From contig DASPIU010000032.1 of the NCBI GenBank assembly GCA_035629025.1, forward strand, positions 1 to 64,000: a stretch of 64,000 nucleotides of DNA. The letters are read 5' to 3'. This document shows, piece by piece, positions 1 to 8,676 of the stretch (position 1 is its first letter; each line of letters starts with the position of its first letter). The translations under genes were made by a program, and so were the position numbers. Under the pieces are notes generated by a model. It saw only the letters and a program-made list of their open reading frames with translations. It was not told where the DNA came from and did no database searches. This DNA is from Stenotrophomonas_A sp035629025. Lineage in GTDB: Bacteria > Pseudomonadota > Gammaproteobacteria > Xanthomonadales > Xanthomonadaceae.

Positions 1-129
1 ATCCTGGTGGGTGCCGCGCTGACGATGGTGGCCGGAACGGTCAAAGAAGGCGTGTGGCGTTTGGTCGCGCTTGCAATGGTTCTTGTCATCGGCATCGTGC
101 TCGGAATTCGCGCCCGCAAGGACTTCTGA
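1..129 (+). CDS. C-terminal end of a membrane protein (partial)
   Basis: The first frame is open from base 1 to a TGA at 127-129 and encodes 42 residues. It contains a hydrophobic stretch (roughly residues 20-36) followed by a short basic tail, RARKDF, as expected for the last transmembrane helix of an inner-membrane protein. The start lies outside the window, so the family cannot be named. Confidence 0.5.
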   Translation: MLVGAALTMVAGTVKEGVWRLVALAMVLVIGIVLGIRARKDF

Positions 130-215
130 GCCTTGCAGCGCTCAGGCTGTTCCCGAGCAAGCGACGTAACTCGCGAAGTCTCCTTATACTGACGCGCAAA
201 AACGTCGGAATCGGC

Positions 216-755
216 ATGCTCGTCATGTTCAACAAGCCTTATGGCGTGCTCACGCAGTTCAGCGACAGGGGCGCCACCGGCCGCAGAACGCTGGCCGAGT
301 TTGGGTTGCCAGCAGGGGTCTACGCGGCGGGCAGATTGGACATGGACAGTGAGGGGCTGCTCCTGCTCACTGATGATGGTGGCCTTGCGCACAAGCTCAC
401 CGACCCGCGACACAAGCAACCGAAAACCTATTGGGTCCAGGTCGAAGGCCAGCCGTCCGACCTGCAACTGGATGCACTCCGACGCGGCGTGGTTCTCAAC
501 GACGGCCCGACCCGGCCCGCACAGGTCCGCCTGTTGGCGGCACCGCCTGACCTGTGGCCGCGAGATCCGCCGGTAAGGTTCCGCAAGACCGTTCCGGATG
601 CATGGCTTGAGATCACGATCAGCGAGGGCCGGAATCGGCAGGTGCGGCGAATGACAGCGGCCGTGGGCCTTCCCACGCTGCGGCTGGTGCGATGGTCGAT
701 TGGTCGCTGGACCCTGTCAGGGCTCGCACCTGGAACGTGGACAGCGGTCGGCTGA
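216..755 (+). CDS. rluE: 23S rRNA pseudouridine synthase, RluE/RsuA family
   Basis: RsuA/RluB/RluE/RluF-type enzymes convert a specific uridine of rRNA to pseudouridine; RluE acts on U2457 of 23S rRNA. The protein is 179 residues, the usual length for RluE, which lacks the N-terminal S4 domain. The family hallmark GRLDMDSEG lies at residues 39-47, with D42 as the expected catalytic aspartate, and RQVRRM near residue 150 is the conserved C-terminal motif. The frame is open further upstream, but residues before MLVMFNKPYG are unlike the family, so I start at 216; ATG 225 is an alternative. It is followed by a separate regulator gene. Confidence 0.88.
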   Translation: MLVMFNKPYGVLTQFSDRGATGRRTLAEFGLPAGVYAAGRLDMDSEGLLLLTDDGGLAHKLTDPRHKQPKTYWVQVEGQPSDLQLDALRRGVVLNDGPTRPAQVRLLAAPPDLWPRDPPVRFRKTVPDAWLEITISEGRNRQVRRMTAAVGLPTLRLVRWSIGRWTLSGLAPGTWTAVG

Positions 756-765
756 GCAACTTTTG

Positions 766-780
766 TTGCTATTGGTGGCA
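766..780 (+). promoter_or_regulatory. weak candidate operator upstream of the IclR gene
   Basis: TTGCTA followed by TTGGTGGCA carries the left half of the TTGCTA-N3-TAGCAA palindrome found at 1557 and 5087, but only a poor right half. It lies 31 bases before the IclR start, so it could serve autoregulation. This is inference from similarity only. Confidence 0.2.
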
Positions 781-810
781 TTACCCAGGGCAGCCAAGTA
801 CGCTTTCCCG

Positions 811-1530
811 ATGCGCGCCAAGCCCAATGCCCAGCCCAACCAGAGCCTGATCGACGGCATCGCCACCTTGCAGGCACTGGCGTCCTCGCCCGAGCCGGTG
901 GGCTGCCGCGAGCTGGCCCGGCAGCTCGATGCCAATCCCACCCGGGTCAATCGCCTGCTCAAGACCCTGGCCTACCTGGGCATCGCCCGGCAGACCGCCG
1001 ATCGCAAGTACACGCCCGGTCCCGGCATGCACGTCCTGGCGGCGCAGAGCCTGTTCGCTTCCGGGCTGATCCGGCGTGCGATGCCGGTGCTCGAACACCT
1101 GCGCCGCTTTGGCCACACCGTCGCGCTGGGCGTGTTGTGGAATGACAGCGTCAGCTATCTGTTCCATGCGCCGCCTGGCATCGAGGCCGCGCGCGGCCTG
1201 GGCCGCATCGGTTTGCTGCCGGCGTCGACCAGCGGCATCGGCATCGTGCTGCTCGCGCAGCTGGCCGATGAGGAAGTACGCGAGCTGTATCGCGACCGCC
1301 CGATCCCGATGTTTCCCGAAGGCATCGAACAGCTGCTGCAGACCTTGGCCGCGACCCGCGCGCAGGGCTATGCGCGGGTGCATGTGGCCGACGAGCGCGA
1401 CCACCATATCGTCGCCATCGCCATGGGCGACCCGGTACATGCCGGCATTGCCATGTCCGGCTGGATCCCCGAATCGGCCACGGCCGAGCTGGTCGCAGCG
1501 CTGCGCGCGGCGGCGGTGGAGATCGGCTGA
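811..1530 (+). CDS. IclR-family transcriptional regulator of the sugar-acid locus
   Basis: The 239-residue protein has the IclR layout: an N-terminal winged helix-turn-helix (about residues 12-70; VGCRELARQLDANPTRVNRL is the recognition region) and a C-terminal effector domain. IclR proteins bind short palindromes and respond to small carbon compounds. The frame opens upstream at 700, inside the previous gene, but MRAKPNAQ at 811 fits the family N-terminus. It is immediately followed by a sugar-acid type MFS carrier and an operon of sugar-acid enzymes, so it is the likely local regulator, with an aldonate or keto-deoxy sugar acid as effector (inferred). Confidence 0.85.
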   Translation: MRAKPNAQPNQSLIDGIATLQALASSPEPVGCRELARQLDANPTRVNRLLKTLAYLGIARQTADRKYTPGPGMHVLAAQSLFASGLIRRAMPVLEHLRRFGHTVALGVLWNDSVSYLFHAPPGIEAARGLGRIGLLPASTSGIGIVLLAQLADEEVRELYRDRPIPMFPEGIEQLLQTLAATRAQGYARVHVADERDHHIVAIAMGDPVHAGIAMSGWIPESATAELVAALRAAAVEIG

Positions 1531-1556
1531 GCTTTGCCGCGCTGCGGTTTGACTTG

Positions 1557-1571
1557 TTGCTACAATAGCAA
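1557..1571 (+). promoter_or_regulatory. perfect palindrome TTGCTA-CAA-TAGCAA, candidate IclR operator
   Basis: A perfect 6-3-6 inverted repeat lies between the regulator stop (1530) and the MFS start (1619). A near-identical copy, TTGCTA-TAT-TAGCTA, occurs at 5087-5101 in front of the TonB receptor. Recurrence in front of two genes of the same pathway supports a shared operator. The binding protein is inferred. Confidence 0.5.
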
Positions 1572-1604
1572 TACGTTGCAGCCTTCCTTGGGGAGGCAGC
1601 AGCG

Positions 1605-1628
1605 ATGGCCAAGCGGGTATGCGGGTGA
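1605..1628 (+). CDS. seven-codon leader ORF overlapping the MFS start
   Basis: The best Shine-Dalgarno sequence here (GGGGAGGC, about 1589-1597) is spaced for an ATG at 1605, not for the MFS ATG at 1619. That ATG opens MAKRVCG and ends with TGA at 1626-1628, overlapping the MFS start. It could feed ribosomes to the carrier gene by translational coupling. The alternative is that the carrier is simply translated from 1619 or GTG 1625 with a weak site. Confidence 0.3.
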   Translation: MAKRVCG

Positions 1629-2890
1629 GCGGCACGACCGGGCGCACGAAGTGGGTGCTGCTGACGCTGCTGTTCTTCTCCACCGTCATCAACTATCTGG
1701 ACCGGCAGGCCCTGTCGATCCTGGCCACGACGATCCAGGCCGATCTGGGCATGAGCGACATCGAGTACGCGCGCGTGGTCCAGGTCTTCCTGCTGGCCTA
1801 CGCCGGCGCCTATGTGATGGCCGGGCGCCTCACCGACTGGCTGGGCTCGCGCATGGCACTGATCCTGTTCGTGGGGTGGTGGTCGTTGGCCAATATCGCC
1901 ACCGGATTTGCGCGCAGCAGTTTCCAGCTGGGGGCGGCGCGCTTCGCGCTGGGGCTGGGCGAGCCGGGCAACTACACCGTTGGCACCAAGGTCGTCTCCG
2001 AACAGTTCCCGCCGCGCCAGCGCGGCCTGGCGCTGGGGCTGTACACCGCGGGCGCGATGATCGGCGCGACGCTGGCACCGCCGCTGATCGGCGGCATCGC
2101 GCTGACCTTCGGCTGGCGCAGTGCGTTCTGGATCACCGGCGTCGCCGGCCTGGTGTGGATCGTCGCCTGGTGGTGGGCCTATCCGCGCCACCTGGATCGC
2201 GAGCGTGCCGCCGGCGCCGCAGCGGAGCCCTCGATGAAAGGCGTCTGGGGCCGACTCGCACGCGACCGCACGGTGTGGGCGCTGATCGGCTCGCGGATGA
2301 TTGCCGACCCGGTCTGGTATTTCTATCTGTTCTGGTTTCCCAAGTACCTGGGCGATGTGCGCGGCATGAGCCTGGCCACGATCGCTTCGCTGGCCTGGGT
2401 GGTGTACGTGGCGGCGGACATCGGCAGCGTCGGTGGCGGCGCGATCTCCGGCGCGCTGGTGCGGCGCGGGGTCAGCCCGGTGCGCAGCCGCCTGCTGACC
2501 ATGACCGGCGCCGCCGCACTGGCGCCGGTTGGCATCTTCATCGCGACGCATCCGTCGCTGCCGGTGATGCTGGGCATCGCCTGCCTGGTGACGTTTGCCC
2601 ACCTGGTCTATCAGATCAACCTCACCGCGCTGGTGGTGGACACCTTCCCGTCACGCTATATCGCCTCGGTGGCCGGGCTGGTGGGTTGCGGCAGCGCTCT
2701 GGGTGGCATGCTCTCGGCGCAGGTGGTCGGCACGTTGGTGGCCAGCGGTTCGTTCGACCGCACGTTCGTGCTGATGGCCTTCCTGCATCCGCTGGCGCTG
2801 GGATTGGCCTGGCTGGCGCTGCGGCTGGCCAGGCGTTCGCCGCTGACGATGATCTACGAAGGACCGGCTCAGGCCACCGCTTCGGCGTGA
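1619..2890 (+). CDS. MFS transporter, ACS/ExuT-DgoT type (sugar acid:H+ symporter)
   Basis: The 423-residue polytopic protein has about 12 hydrophobic segments. The first helix ends in INYLDRQALSI, the signature of the anion:cation symporter branch of the MFS that holds hexuronate (ExuT) and D-galactonate (DgoT) carriers. LGEPGNYTVGTK in helix 4 also fits that branch. It should import an aldonate or uronate with protons across the inner membrane. The gene stands between the IclR regulator and a convergent dehydratase, whose 3' end it overlaps by 22 bases. The substrate, galactonate or a related acid, is inferred from the neighbours. Confidence 0.82.
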   Translation: MRVSGTTGRTKWVLLTLLFFSTVINYLDRQALSILATTIQADLGMSDIEYARVVQVFLLAYAGAYVMAGRLTDWLGSRMALILFVGWWSLANIATGFARSSFQLGAARFALGLGEPGNYTVGTKVVSEQFPPRQRGLALGLYTAGAMIGATLAPPLIGGIALTFGWRSAFWITGVAGLVWIVAWWWAYPRHLDRERAAGAAAEPSMKGVWGRLARDRTVWALIGSRMIADPVWYFYLFWFPKYLGDVRGMSLATIASLAWVVYVAADIGSVGGGAISGALVRRGVSPVRSRLLTMTGAAALAPVGIFIATHPSLPVMLGIACLVTFAHLVYQINLTALVVDTFPSRYIASVAGLVGCGSALGGMLSAQVVGTLVASGSFDRTFVLMAFLHPLALGLAWLALRLARRSPLTMIYEGPAQATASA

Positions 2891-4038
2891 TCCCAGAACC
2901 GGGCGCCCGGCGTGGCGCCCAGGCCCGGGCCGCTGGGCAGGTGGTAGTGGCCATCGCGGTAGGCCATGTCGGTGTCGAGCATCTGCAACGAGCGCGAGAA
3001 GATCGAGTGCTGCCATTCGTGGCGCCACAGCCCCGGCACCACGCTGGTCGCGTGCAGGCTGGCAGCCAGGAACAAGCCGCTGCCAATGGTCGCGTGCGGC
3101 GCGACCTGCACGCCATGCGCTTCTGCCATGCGCGCGATGCGCAGGAACTGAGTGATGCCGGTATGGCCCATCTCCGGCTGGATGTAAGCCAGCGAACGCC
3201 CCGCCAGGCGCAGGCGCGCCTCGTACTCGGTATGCCATTCCTCGCCAGCGGCGATCGGCACCGGGCTGGAACGGCCCAGCGCGATCAGCCCTTCGACATC
3301 TTCCGGCTTGAGCGGTGCCTCGATGAACTTCAGCCGATAGGGTGCCAGCTGCTCGGCCATCGCCTGCGCCTGCGCCAGGTCGAACTTCCAGTGCAGATCC
3401 ACCATCAGTTCCGGTCCGCTGCCGAGCGCATCACGCAGGGCGGCAACTTCCTCGACGATACCCTCGTGGCTGACCACTGCGTGGATCTTGAACGCGTCGT
3501 GCCCATCGGCCACGAACTCGCGCGCCATCTGCAGCTTCGCTTCGAGCGTGCTGGCCGGCAGCCCGGACACGTAGCCGGGAAGGGTCGAATGGCGGCGCTC
3601 GCCCAGCAGCGACCACAAGGGCACGCCGCGTGCGCGGGCGCGCAAATCCCACAGTGCAATGTCCAACGCGGCGATGGTGTCCACGTGGAAGCCGCCGAAG
3701 CAGCCGCGCACGCGCATCAGCCCGTACAGGTCGTCCCAGATCTGCTCCACGTCTTCCGGCTCGCGACCGATCAGCTCCGGTGCCAGCAGGTCGTTGATGA
3801 TTTCGCACACCGCGCGTGGCGCGCAGATGCCGTAGGTCTCGCCCCAGCCGACGTTGCCGTCAGCGGTGGTCACGCGTACCACCACCGAGCGATCGGCGGT
3901 GGGGTAGATGGTGCCGTTGCCCTTGCGTACCAGGTAGCCACGGCTGTTGATGCGCTCGCCCGGCCCCAGCGGCCCGAGGTAGGGCGTGGTGCGCGGGATG
4001 GTGACGATGAAGGTTTCGACCTGGGTAACGTGGCTCAC
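2869..4038 (-). CDS. enolase-superfamily sugar-acid dehydratase (galactonate dehydratase-like)
   Basis: The 389-residue protein has the mandelate-racemase-like layout: a capping domain, then a TIM barrel. Expected Mg2+ ligands are D214 (MVDLHW), E240 (FIEAP) and E266 (AAGEEWH). The base at the end of strand 2 appears as K184-I-H186 rather than the common KxK, and H315 (APHATIGSG) is the second acid/base. The partner normally found as Asp in QPD is E289 (IQPEMG). It should dehydrate an aldonate to a 2-keto-3-deoxy acid; with dgoK/dgoA nearby, galactonate is the best guess. It starts with GTG, overlapping the stop of the upstream aldolase by four bases (GTGA). Confidence 0.75.
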   Translation of the reverse strand: MSHVTQVETFIVTIPRTTPYLGPLGPGERINSRGYLVRKGNGTIYPTADRSVVVRVTTADGNVGWGETYGICAPRAVCEIINDLLAPELIGREPEDVEQIWDDLYGLMRVRGCFGGFHVDTIAALDIALWDLRARARGVPLWSLLGERRHSTLPGYVSGLPASTLEAKLQMAREFVADGHDAFKIHAVVSHEGIVEEVAALRDALGSGPELMVDLHWKFDLAQAQAMAEQLAPYRLKFIEAPLKPEDVEGLIALGRSSPVPIAAGEEWHTEYEARLRLAGRSLAYIQPEMGHTGITQFLRIARMAEAHGVQVAPHATIGSGLFLAASLHATSVVPGLWRHEWQHSIFSRSLQMLDTDMAYRDGHYHLPSGPGLGATPGARFWDHAEAVA

Positions 4039-4967
4039 GGGATCATCCTCCGCACCTGGCCCGGTGCGCGGTCCAGCGGCAGCAGGTCGCTGATGCGGGC
4101 CAGCAGGATATCCAGTTCGCGCTGGTCGAATGCATCCAGTGCCGGGCCCGGCGCGCGGACCTTGTCGCAGGCGATCAAGCCGCGGCGCAGCAGCACCGCC
4201 TTGGTCAGGCGCCAGCGGAACACCGCCTGCATGCTCAGCAAGGGCAGCGTGCGCTCGAACAGGTCGCGGGCGCGTGCCTGATCACCCGCGGCCCAGGCCT
4301 CTAGCATCGCCACGTGCACTTCGGTGATTTCGGCGGCGGGCATGGTGCCGACCGCGCCACGACCCAGCTCATCGAGCACATAGCGCGCGCCGGCGCCGCC
4401 GAACACCGCGCGCACCTGGCTGCCGGCCTGCGCCGACAACGCGGTGATGCGATGGCCCGAAGGCATGGTCTCTTCCTTGACGTATTCGATACCGGGTACG
4501 CGCGCGGCCAGCGCCACCACTTCGTCCACGCCCAGGCCCACGCCCATGGGCGCGGGCGCGTTCTGCAACATCACCGCCACGCCGGATTCGGCATGCAGGC
4601 GCTCGAAGAAGGCCGCCATGGCTTCCGGATCACCGGCATGGCGATGTGGGGTCAGCACCATCGCCGCCTGCGCGCCAGCGTGGCCGCCTGCGCGCGCGAA
4701 GGCGATGGCTTCCTCCACGGTCTTGGCGCTGGCGCCGACGATCAACGGCACGCGGCCGCGATTCCATTCGCCCAGGCGCGCGGTCAGATGCAGGCGCTCC
4801 TCGGCGGTGAGCATGTCGTATTCGCTGGCCAGCCCCGGGAACACGACGCCAGCGGCGCCAGCACCGAGCAGGTACTCGAACACGTTGGCCATGCCCGCCT
4901 CGTCGACGGAGCCGTCGGCGTGGAAGATGGTCGGGAGAATGGGGAAGACGCCTTGCAACTCGGCCAT
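4035..4967 (-). CDS. DHDPS-family aldolase (2-keto-3-deoxy sugar acid aldolase candidate)
   Basis: The 310-residue class I aldolase of the dihydrodipicolinate synthase/N-acetylneuraminate lyase family has its Schiff-base lysine at K164 (EYVKEET). The tyrosine normally found in YNxP is replaced by Q135-N136 (LQNAPAP), and the GTTGE loop reads GLASEY. It is therefore not a normal DapA. Such variants often cleave or dehydrate 2-keto-3-deoxy sugar acids. The start ATG at 4967 is preceded by AAAGGA at good spacing. The gene is first in a two-gene operon with the dehydratase, so a non-phosphorylated aldol cleavage of that enzyme's product is plausible (inferred). Confidence 0.75.
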   Translation of the reverse strand: MAELQGVFPILPTIFHADGSVDEAGMANVFEYLLGAGAAGVVFPGLASEYDMLTAEERLHLTARLGEWNRGRVPLIVGASAKTVEEAIAFARAGGHAGAQAAMVLTPHRHAGDPEAMAAFFERLHAESGVAVMLQNAPAPMGVGLGVDEVVALAARVPGIEYVKEETMPSGHRITALSAQAGSQVRAVFGGAGARYVLDELGRGAVGTMPAAEITEVHVAMLEAWAAGDQARARDLFERTLPLLSMQAVFRWRLTKAVLLRRGLIACDKVRAPGPALDAFDQRELDILLARISDLLPLDRAPGQVRRMIP

Positions 4968-5086
4968 TGCCGGAATCCTTTCGGTAAGTGTGTCGTTATA
5001 AGCAACATGATGGAGGGGGAAAACGGGCACCGACGGAGCCTGTTTCAGTTTTTACGTTGCGCTGCAGCGTGCGCCCCGAAAACATA

Positions 5087-5101
5087 TTGCTATATTAGCT
5101 A
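5087..5101 (+). promoter_or_regulatory. palindrome TTGCTA-TAT-TAGCTA, candidate IclR operator
   Basis: It lies in the divergent region between the aldolase (start 4967, minus strand) and the TonB receptor (start 5251). It differs from the perfect palindrome at 1557-1571 at one arm position and in the spacer. A further half-site, AGCAA, lies at 5001-5005, closer to the aldolase start. Confidence 0.45.
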
Positions 5102-5250
5102 CAACACTGCCAAGTCGCAGTGCAGCAGTCCACACGGATTCACGCTGGATCGCAGCGTCGGATCGCCGGCAGGCAAGGGGAGGCGTGTCAGCGCCTGGGC
5201 CTGCGGACGGTGTCCGCTGTCGCGGTTCCTACTTTGGGGGAGGGCCCATC

Positions 5251-7908
5251 ATGCGTAGCTTTCGACGTTCCGCCTTGTTCACTGCTCTGAGTGCCGGTCT
5301 GCTGGCACCGTGGGGCGTTTCCGCGCAGTCGGCCGCAGCGGCTGGCCAGGACGCGGCCACCACGCTCGATGCAGTCACCGTGACCGGCATTCGCGGCAGC
5401 CTGGAAGCCTCGCGCGATCTCAAGCGCGATTCGCCGCAGATCGTTGATGCCATCGTTGCCGATGACATCGGCAAGCTGCCCGACAGCAATGTCGCCGAAT
5501 CGCTGTCGCGCGTGGCCGGCGTGCAGCTCGAACGTGGCATGGGCGAGGGTAGCGACATCCTGGTGCGCGGCCTGCGCGAGAACGTGCTGCTGTACAACGG
5601 CCGCCAGATCGTCGATGCCACCGGCCGTGGCGGCAACGGCCTGGATCAGCTCGCCACTTCCACCTACGGCCTGCTGTCGATGGTGCCGTCGGAACTGATC
5701 TCGCGCCTGACCGTGACCAAGCTGGCCGGTGCCGACCAGATCGCCGGCGGCCTGGGCGGCATCATCGACATCCAGACCCGGCAACCGCTGGCCGGAGACA
5801 GCGAGCAGAACGTGGTCAGCCTGGCCGGTACCTACGACGAGCTGTCCGATTCCTACGGCCACAATGCCTTTGCGCTGCTGTCCACGCGCACCGAGGACCG
5901 CCGCTTCGGCGCGCTGGTCTCGGCCACCTACAGCAGCCGCGAAGTGGTGCAGCAGGGCCTGGACACCTTCTCCGGCTACTCGCGCTTCACCGACCCGGCC
6001 AACCCCGCGCTCTCCCGCTTCGGCAGCATCGACATGCGCGCGCAGAACATCGACGATGACCGCGAGAAAGTCGGCGCCAGCGTGGTCCTGCAATGGCGCC
6101 CGGTCGATGGCGTGGAGGTCACCTCCGACACCTTCTACTCGCGGCAGGAAGCCAAGCGCGATCGCTACTGGATCGCCTTCAACCCATCCACGGGGCTGAG
6201 CAACGCGGTGTATTCGGACCACAACATCCTGTTGGCCGGGCGTTCCTCTGGCAGCGTGCTGCTCAATGCCGAAGCGGCCGATATTGATTCGGACGTGTTC
6301 TCCACCGCGCTGCGCGCCAAGTTCCGGGTCGGCGAACAGCTCGACGGTTCGGTCGAAGCCGACTGGGGCCGCTCCACCGCCACCTACGACCAGCATTACA
6401 TGCGCCTGGCGCCGATGGCCGGCCTGACCTCGGTCACCGACTTCGACCTGCGCAATGGCGACTTCGGCAGCTTCAATGTCAGCGGCGTGGACGTGACCGA
6501 TCCGGCGCAGTGGCGCATGACCATCATGTTCGACAACGAGTACCGCGCGCAGACCGACACCAAGGCCCTGCGCAGCGACTGGAGCTGGGCGTTCAACGAC
6601 GGCCCGCTGAGCTCGCTGGACTTCGGTGCGCGTTTCAACCGCCTGGAAAGCGTGCAGGACCCGTTGCGCGCCGACATCCGCCCGGCCGGCGGCATCCCCG
6701 TCACCCAGATGGGCGACTACATCCGCCTGTACAGCAACCCGGACTTCATGCCGGGCCAGTTCGCAGGCCTGCCGCGCGAATACCTGGGTCCCTATCGCGC
6801 ACGCTTCGGTGGCTGTGAGACCTTCACGACCTTGCCGGTGATCTCGCAGAACGCGCAGTGCCTGGACCCGCGCAACAACGCGCTGGCCTACGGCTCGACC
6901 TTCAGCGTGGACGAGGACTTCCTCGAGGCCTACGCCAAGCTCAACTGGGATACCGAAGTGGGCGGCAGGAGCCTGACCGGCAATGTCGGCGTGCGTTATG
7001 TCGGCCGCGACCTGACCTCGCGCGGCAACCTGCTGACCGGTACCGGCGGGGTGACCCCGTCCACCTTCCGCCGCAGCGATGACGAAGTGCTGCCTTCGGC
7101 GGTGGCCAAGCTGCAGCTCAGCGAATCGCTGGTGCTGCGCGGCGGCGCAGCCAAGGTGGTGGCGTTCCCGAATACCGAAGACCTCAACAACGGCGTCACT
7201 CTCAACAACAATGCGGTGTTCGACGCCAACGGCGTGCAGGTCTCGCCCGGTACCGGTACCGGCGGCGCGCCCAACCTGGACCCGTTCAAGGCCAACCAGT
7301 ACGACCTGTCGCTGGAGTGGTACTACGGTGGCGAAGGCCTGTTGTCGGCGGGCGTGTTCTACAAGGACGTGTCCACCTTCATCGTGCAGAAGCAGAGCGC
7401 CGAGGTGTACAACAACACCAACTTCCTGATCCTGCGCAAGATCAACGGCGACTCGGCCAAGGTGCGCGGCGTGGAACTGCTGGCGCAGGTGCCTTTCAGC
7501 GGCATTTTCGACGGCTTCGGCGTGGTCACGACCTACACCTACATCGACTCGGAGACGCCGATCACCGACGTCAACGGCAACGCCATGACCTTCCCGGGCC
7601 TGTCGAAGAACAACGTCAACCTGATCGGCTATTACGAGCAGGGCCCGTTCGGCGTGCGCGTGGCCTACAACTGGCGCGATGCCTATCTGGTCGGGCTGTC
7701 CAGCGCCGCCACCGGCGTCTACAACGACACCTACAAGGACCTGTCGGCCACGCTGAGCTACGATTTCAGCGACCGTCTGTCGCTCAAGATCGAAGGCAAC
7801 AACCTGCTCGACAGCCAGCAGCGCACCTACGACGGCTACGAAGAGGGCCTGCGCACCAATGTGGTGTTCGGCCGTTCGTACAAGGCCAGCCTGACCTACC
7901 GGTTCTGA
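5251..7908 (+). CDS. TonB-dependent outer-membrane receptor (Xanthomonas/Caulobacter type)
   Basis: The mature part of this 885-residue protein follows a signal peptide (about residues 1-25, ending VSAQS). A TonB-box-like LDAVTVTG and the plug domain with DIGKLPDSNVAESLSRVAGV and LVRGL come next, then a beta barrel ending in the C-terminal aromatic residue (LTYRF). Plug and barrel resemble the TonB-Xanth-Caul subfamily, commonly linked to carbohydrate uptake. The frame opens at 5185, but a strong GGGGGAGGG precedes ATG 5251. It is first in an apparent operon with the SDR and dgo genes, so the ligand is probably a galactose-containing sugar or its acid (inferred). Confidence 0.9.
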   Translation: MRSFRRSALFTALSAGLLAPWGVSAQSAAAAGQDAATTLDAVTVTGIRGSLEASRDLKRDSPQIVDAIVADDIGKLPDSNVAESLSRVAGVQLERGMGEGSDILVRGLRENVLLYNGRQIVDATGRGGNGLDQLATSTYGLLSMVPSELISRLTVTKLAGADQIAGGLGGIIDIQTRQPLAGDSEQNVVSLAGTYDELSDSYGHNAFALLSTRTEDRRFGALVSATYSSREVVQQGLDTFSGYSRFTDPANPALSRFGSIDMRAQNIDDDREKVGASVVLQWRPVDGVEVTSDTFYSRQEAKRDRYWIAFNPSTGLSNAVYSDHNILLAGRSSGSVLLNAEAADIDSDVFSTALRAKFRVGEQLDGSVEADWGRSTATYDQHYMRLAPMAGLTSVTDFDLRNGDFGSFNVSGVDVTDPAQWRMTIMFDNEYRAQTDTKALRSDWSWAFNDGPLSSLDFGARFNRLESVQDPLRADIRPAGGIPVTQMGDYIRLYSNPDFMPGQFAGLPREYLGPYRARFGGCETFTTLPVISQNAQCLDPRNNALAYGSTFSVDEDFLEAYAKLNWDTEVGGRSLTGNVGVRYVGRDLTSRGNLLTGTGGVTPSTFRRSDDEVLPSAVAKLQLSESLVLRGGAAKVVAFPNTEDLNNGVTLNNNAVFDANGVQVSPGTGTGGAPNLDPFKANQYDLSLEWYYGGEGLLSAGVFYKDVSTFIVQKQSAEVYNNTNFLILRKINGDSAKVRGVELLAQVPFSGIFDGFGVVTTYTYIDSETPITDVNGNAMTFPGLSKNNVNLIGYYEQGPFGVRVAYNWRDAYLVGLSSAATGVYNDTYKDLSATLSYDFSDRLSLKIEGNNLLDSQQRTYDGYEEGLRTNVVFGRSYKASLTYRF

Positions 7909-7935
7909 GGTCGTTGACGATGAGGAAGTGCGGCA

Positions 7936-8676
7936 ATGAGTGAGGACGCAATGCGCGGCAAGGTGGTGCTGGTCAGCGGCGCGGCCAGTGGCATCGGCGC
8001 GGCGGTGCTGGCGCGGCTGCAACAGGACGGCGCCCGGGTGGCGGCGCTGGACCGGGTCGCGGTGAGCGGCGCCGACGCCAGCGCGGTCGCCGACCTGCGC
8101 TCGGCCGAGGCAGTCGCCGACGCCGTGCAGCAACTGCAGGCGGCGCTGGGCCCGGTGGAAGCGCTGGTGCATTGCGCCGGCGTCTGCCCGGCCGGCGCCA
8201 CCCTCGACGGTGACGATGCGCTGTGGCTGGATACCTATTCGGTCAACGTGCTCGGCGCACTGCGGGTCATGCGCCAGGTGGTGCCGGGCATGCGCGCGCG
8301 CGGCGGCGGTGCGGTAGTGCTGGTGTCTTCGATCAACGCGCGCTTTGCGACCCCGGGCCTGGCGGCCTACGCCGCGTCCAAGGCGGCGCTGGAGGCGCTG
8401 GCGCGGACCGCGGCGCTGGAGTTTGCCGCCGATGGGGTGCGCGTCAATGTCATCGCGCCGGCATCGATCGACACGCCGATGCTGCGCGGCTCCTTTGAAC
8501 GCACCGAGGACCCGCAACAGGCGCGCGCGCGCAATGTGCTGCGCCATCCGCTCGGGCGGCTCGGCACGCCGGCCGATGCCGCCGAACTGGCGCTGTTCCT
8601 GGCTTCGCCGCGCAGCAGCTGGATCACCGGAGCGGTCTTTCCGCTCGACGGCGGCGCCGGGGTGACGCGGCAATGA
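7936..8676 (+). CDS. short-chain dehydrogenase, candidate sugar 1-dehydrogenase
   Basis: The 246-residue classical SDR has nucleotide-binding SGAASGIG at 14-21, catalytic S131/S132 and the Y145-AAS-K149 motif. ATG 7951 is an alternative start. Its stop overlaps the dgoK start (ATGA), showing tight coupling to the KDGal kinase. In the De Ley-Doudoroff route the first step is NAD(P)-dependent oxidation of the sugar at C1 to a lactone, and an SDR can do this. With a lactonase fused to the next aldolase, galactose dehydrogenase is the most economical guess; the substrate is not shown by the sequence. Confidence 0.8.
   Translation: MSEDAMRGKVVLVSGAASGIGAAVLARLQQDGARVAALDRVAVSGADASAVADLRSAEAVADAVQQLQAALGPVEALVHCAGVCPAGATLDGDDALWLDTYSVNVLGALRVMRQVVPGMRARGGGAVVLVSSINARFATPGLAAYAASKAALEALARTAALEFAADGVRVNVIAPASIDTPMLRGSFERTEDPQQARARNVLRHPLGRLGTPADAAELALFLASPRSSWITGAVFPLDGGAGVTRQ

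Noticed and set aside
1534..4281. 915-codon plus-strand frame across the MFS and dehydratase genes
   Set aside because: It crosses two real convergent genes in other frames and has no recognisable domain.
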